Shown here one piece after another: positions 6,694 to 7,661 of a stretch of DNA of 7,661 nucleotides. The stretch lies in the NCBI GenBank assembly GCA_946615495.1, contig CAMOHY010000096.1, positions 1 to 7,661 on the forward strand, written 5' to 3'. The notes beneath the pieces are model-generated. The model did not search any database. It was not told the DNA's origin and saw nothing but the letters and a program-made list of their open reading frames with translations. How positions within the stretch are numbered: the stretch's first letter is position 1; the number at the start of each line of letters is the position of its first letter. The position numbers and the translations under genes were made by a program. Origin of the DNA: an uncultured Clostridia bacterium. Its GTDB lineage: Bacteria > Bacillota > Clostridia > Christensenellales > Aristaeellaceae.

Positions 6694-7403
6694 GCTTTCC
6701 GTCCTCCAAAGCGCCGGTCGCGCCGGGCAAAGGCGTCCAGCGCTTCGTGATAGGCGTTTAAATCAAAATCCGGCCACAGCACGGCGGGAAATTCAAATTC
6801 CGCGTACGCGCACTGGTACAAAAGGAAATTGCTCAGCCGCATTTCTCCGCTGGTACGGATCAAAAGGTCCACATCGGGCAGGCCGTGGGTATACAGCGCT
6901 TGGGAGAGCGTTTCTTCATTGATATCCTCCGGGGCAATTTCTCCCCGCGCCGCCTGCTCCGCCAGCAGGCGGGCAGCGCGGACCAATTCCGCCCGGCCGC
7001 CGTAGTTAATGGCGATATTGAGCTTGAGCCCGCCGTTTTCCTTCGTTCGCTCTTCGGCTTGGACGAGGGCCTGCCGCTGCCTTTCGGGCATGCCGTCCTT
7101 ATCGCCCAAAATGCGGATGCAGACGCGGTTTTGATCCAATTCGTCGATTTCGGAAGTAAAAAATTCCAGCAGAAGCCCCATCAGGGCTTCCACCTCCTGA
7201 GGGTCCCGCCGCCAGTTTTCCGTGGAAAACGCGTACAGCGACAGGGCCTCAATGCCCAAATCGCTGCTTTCGCGGATAATGGCGCGCAGCGTTTCCACGC
7301 CCCGGCGGTGCCCCAGGGCGATTTGCAATTTATGCTGTTTGGCCCAACGGCCGTTGCCATCCATAATGATGGCCACGTGCCGGGGCAGGGAGGCGTTTTT
7401 CAT
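6690..7403 (-). CDS. uppS: Isoprenyl transferase / undecaprenyl diphosphate synthase
   Basis: This cis-prenyltransferase adds eight isopentenyl units to farnesyl-PP to make undecaprenyl-PP, the carrier lipid for cell-wall synthesis. The 237-residue protein has all the family motifs. HVAIIMDGNGRWA is at 9-21 with the catalytic metal-binding D15. GHRRG is at 31-35, SLYAFSTENW at 55-64 and NYGGR at 133-137. The C-terminal motif is DLLIRTSGEMRLSNFLLYQ (179-197) followed by AYAEFEF. The frame is open farther up to 7454, but I chose ATG 7403: UppS proteins begin a few residues before the PRHVAIIMDGNG strand, a GAGGA site lies just before it, and this start overlaps the stop of the preceding small gene by exactly four bases (ATGA). 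It is coupled to cdsA by another ATGA overlap downstream. Confidence 0.97.
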   Translation of the reverse strand: MKNASLPRHVAIIMDGNGRWAKQHKLQIALGHRRGVETLRAIIRESSDLGIEALSLYAFSTENWRRDPQEVEALMGLLLEFFTSEIDELDQNRVCIRILGDKDGMPERQRQALVQAEERTKENGGLKLNIAINYGGRAELVRAARLLAEQAARGEIAPEDINEETLSQALYTHGLPDVDLLIRTSGEMRLSNFLLYQCAYAEFEFPAVLWPDFDLNAYHEALDAFARRDRRFGGRKA

Positions 7404-7609
7404 GCTTCCTCTTTCTTTTGCGGCGCGCCGTCCAGAAAACGGGCCGCAATCCATACTCCTTCCCGGCAGGCCACCACCCGCAGCGTGCCTTCCTGCCGGG
7501 CTTGCCCATCCCGGCGGGGGGCGGCGGTTTCCAATATCCGGGGCGCAGCCTCCCCCGCGGGAAGGGAAGAAAGGGCCTCCCTCACGGGCCGGCCCAAAAT
7601 ATCCTGCAT
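7400..7609 (-). CDS. Small conserved-looking protein between frr and uppS, possibly PASTA-like
   Basis: This is a 69-residue protein of unproven function. It has no signal peptide, membrane segment or cysteine pair. The N-terminal half (MQDILGRPVREALSSL, then a P-x-I-x-E-T turn) recalls the start of a PASTA domain: a G followed by an amphipathic helix of the form xxEAxxxL, then a strand. The second half has a basic APRRDGQARQ stretch, then two predicted strands, GTLRVVAC and GVWIAARF, and a charged tail, PQKKEEA. That it is a real gene is supported by its tight fit: its ATG overlaps the frr stop by one base (TGATG), its stop overlaps the uppS ATG by four bases, and a GGAGG site lies five bases before its start, inside the last frr codons. 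I seem to recall similar short proteins at this position in other Clostridia, but cannot confirm it here. A role in cell-wall or lipid-carrier control would be inference from context only. Confidence 0.75.
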   Translation of the reverse strand: MQDILGRPVREALSSLPAGEAAPRILETAAPRRDGQARQEGTLRVVACREGVWIAARFLDGAPQKKEEA

Positions 7610-7661
7610 CAGACCTCCATGATCTCCTTTTCCTTTTCGGCGGCGATCTTGTCCACGTCCT
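7609..7661 (-). CDS. frr: Ribosome recycling factor, last 16 codons (cut by window edge)
   Basis: Only the C-terminus, DVDKIAAEKEKEIMEV followed by TGA, is in the window. This is the typical end of ribosome recycling factor: the last part of its long three-helix bundle, with a charged K/E helix and a hydrophobic final turn. RRF acts with EF-G to split post-termination ribosomes. frr directly upstream of uppS is the standard arrangement in Firmicutes, which strengthens a call that would be weak from 16 residues alone. The stop codon overlaps the start of the small downstream gene by one base. pyrH is expected just outside the window. Confidence 0.85.
   Translation of the reverse strand, partial: DVDKIAAEKEKEIMEV

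Noticed and set aside
7404..7454. Longer N-terminus for uppS starting at 7454
   Set aside because: It would overlap the small upstream gene by more than 50 bases and add 17 residues not seen in the family, whereas ATG 7403 has an ATGA overlap and a nearby GAGGA.

Overview
The window is a co-directional block of housekeeping genes, all on the minus strand (read from high to low coordinates): frr (3' end only) - a 69-residue small protein - uppS - cdsA - dxr - rseP - ispG - a class I methyltransferase - polC (first 460 codons, running off the left edge). The organism is most likely a fairly GC-rich Clostridia-class Firmicute (Bacillota), perhaps gut-associated. PolC-type DNA polymerase III, the order frr-uppS-cdsA-dxr-rseP-ispG-polC, the AGGAGG-type ribosome binding sites and the non-mevalonate (MEP) isoprenoid pathway all fit this. 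The sequence alone does not fix a genus.

Layout. 7661-6690: the end of ribosome recycling factor, the small protein and uppS, chained by one-base (TGATG) and four-base (ATGA) overlaps that suggest translational coupling. 6693-5869: cdsA, again in ATGA overlap with uppS. 5868-5759: a spacer holding a terminator-like hairpin with a run of seven T, oriented with the operon. 5758-4610: dxr. 4609-4429: a 181-base noncoding spacer with small direct repeats but no convincing promoter. 4428-3307: rseP. 3266-2211: ispG. 2169-1417: a clearly lower-GC methyltransferase gene inserted where polC would usually follow ispG (or proS). 1382-1: the polC N-terminal half-domain set (N-terminal domain, OB fold, first part of PHP, start of the exonuclease). 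No gap exceeds 181 bases. No tRNA, rRNA, CRISPR array or recognisable insertion sequence was seen.

How the genes work together. Dxr and IspG are an early and a late step of the MEP pathway that makes IPP/DMAPP. UppS condenses IPP with farnesyl-PP into undecaprenyl-PP, the lipid carrier for peptidoglycan. CdsA makes CDP-diacylglycerol for phospholipids. RseP is a site-2 membrane protease that usually activates envelope-stress sigma factors. Frr and PolC tie this envelope-precursor cluster to translation and replication. This is an ordinary, conserved core region.

The parts most worth a second look are the methyltransferase cassette, whose start region is an imperfect copy of the polC start region; the small protein between frr and uppS, which looks PASTA-like; and the hairpin between cdsA and dxr. 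I found no convincing evidence of a wholly new system.
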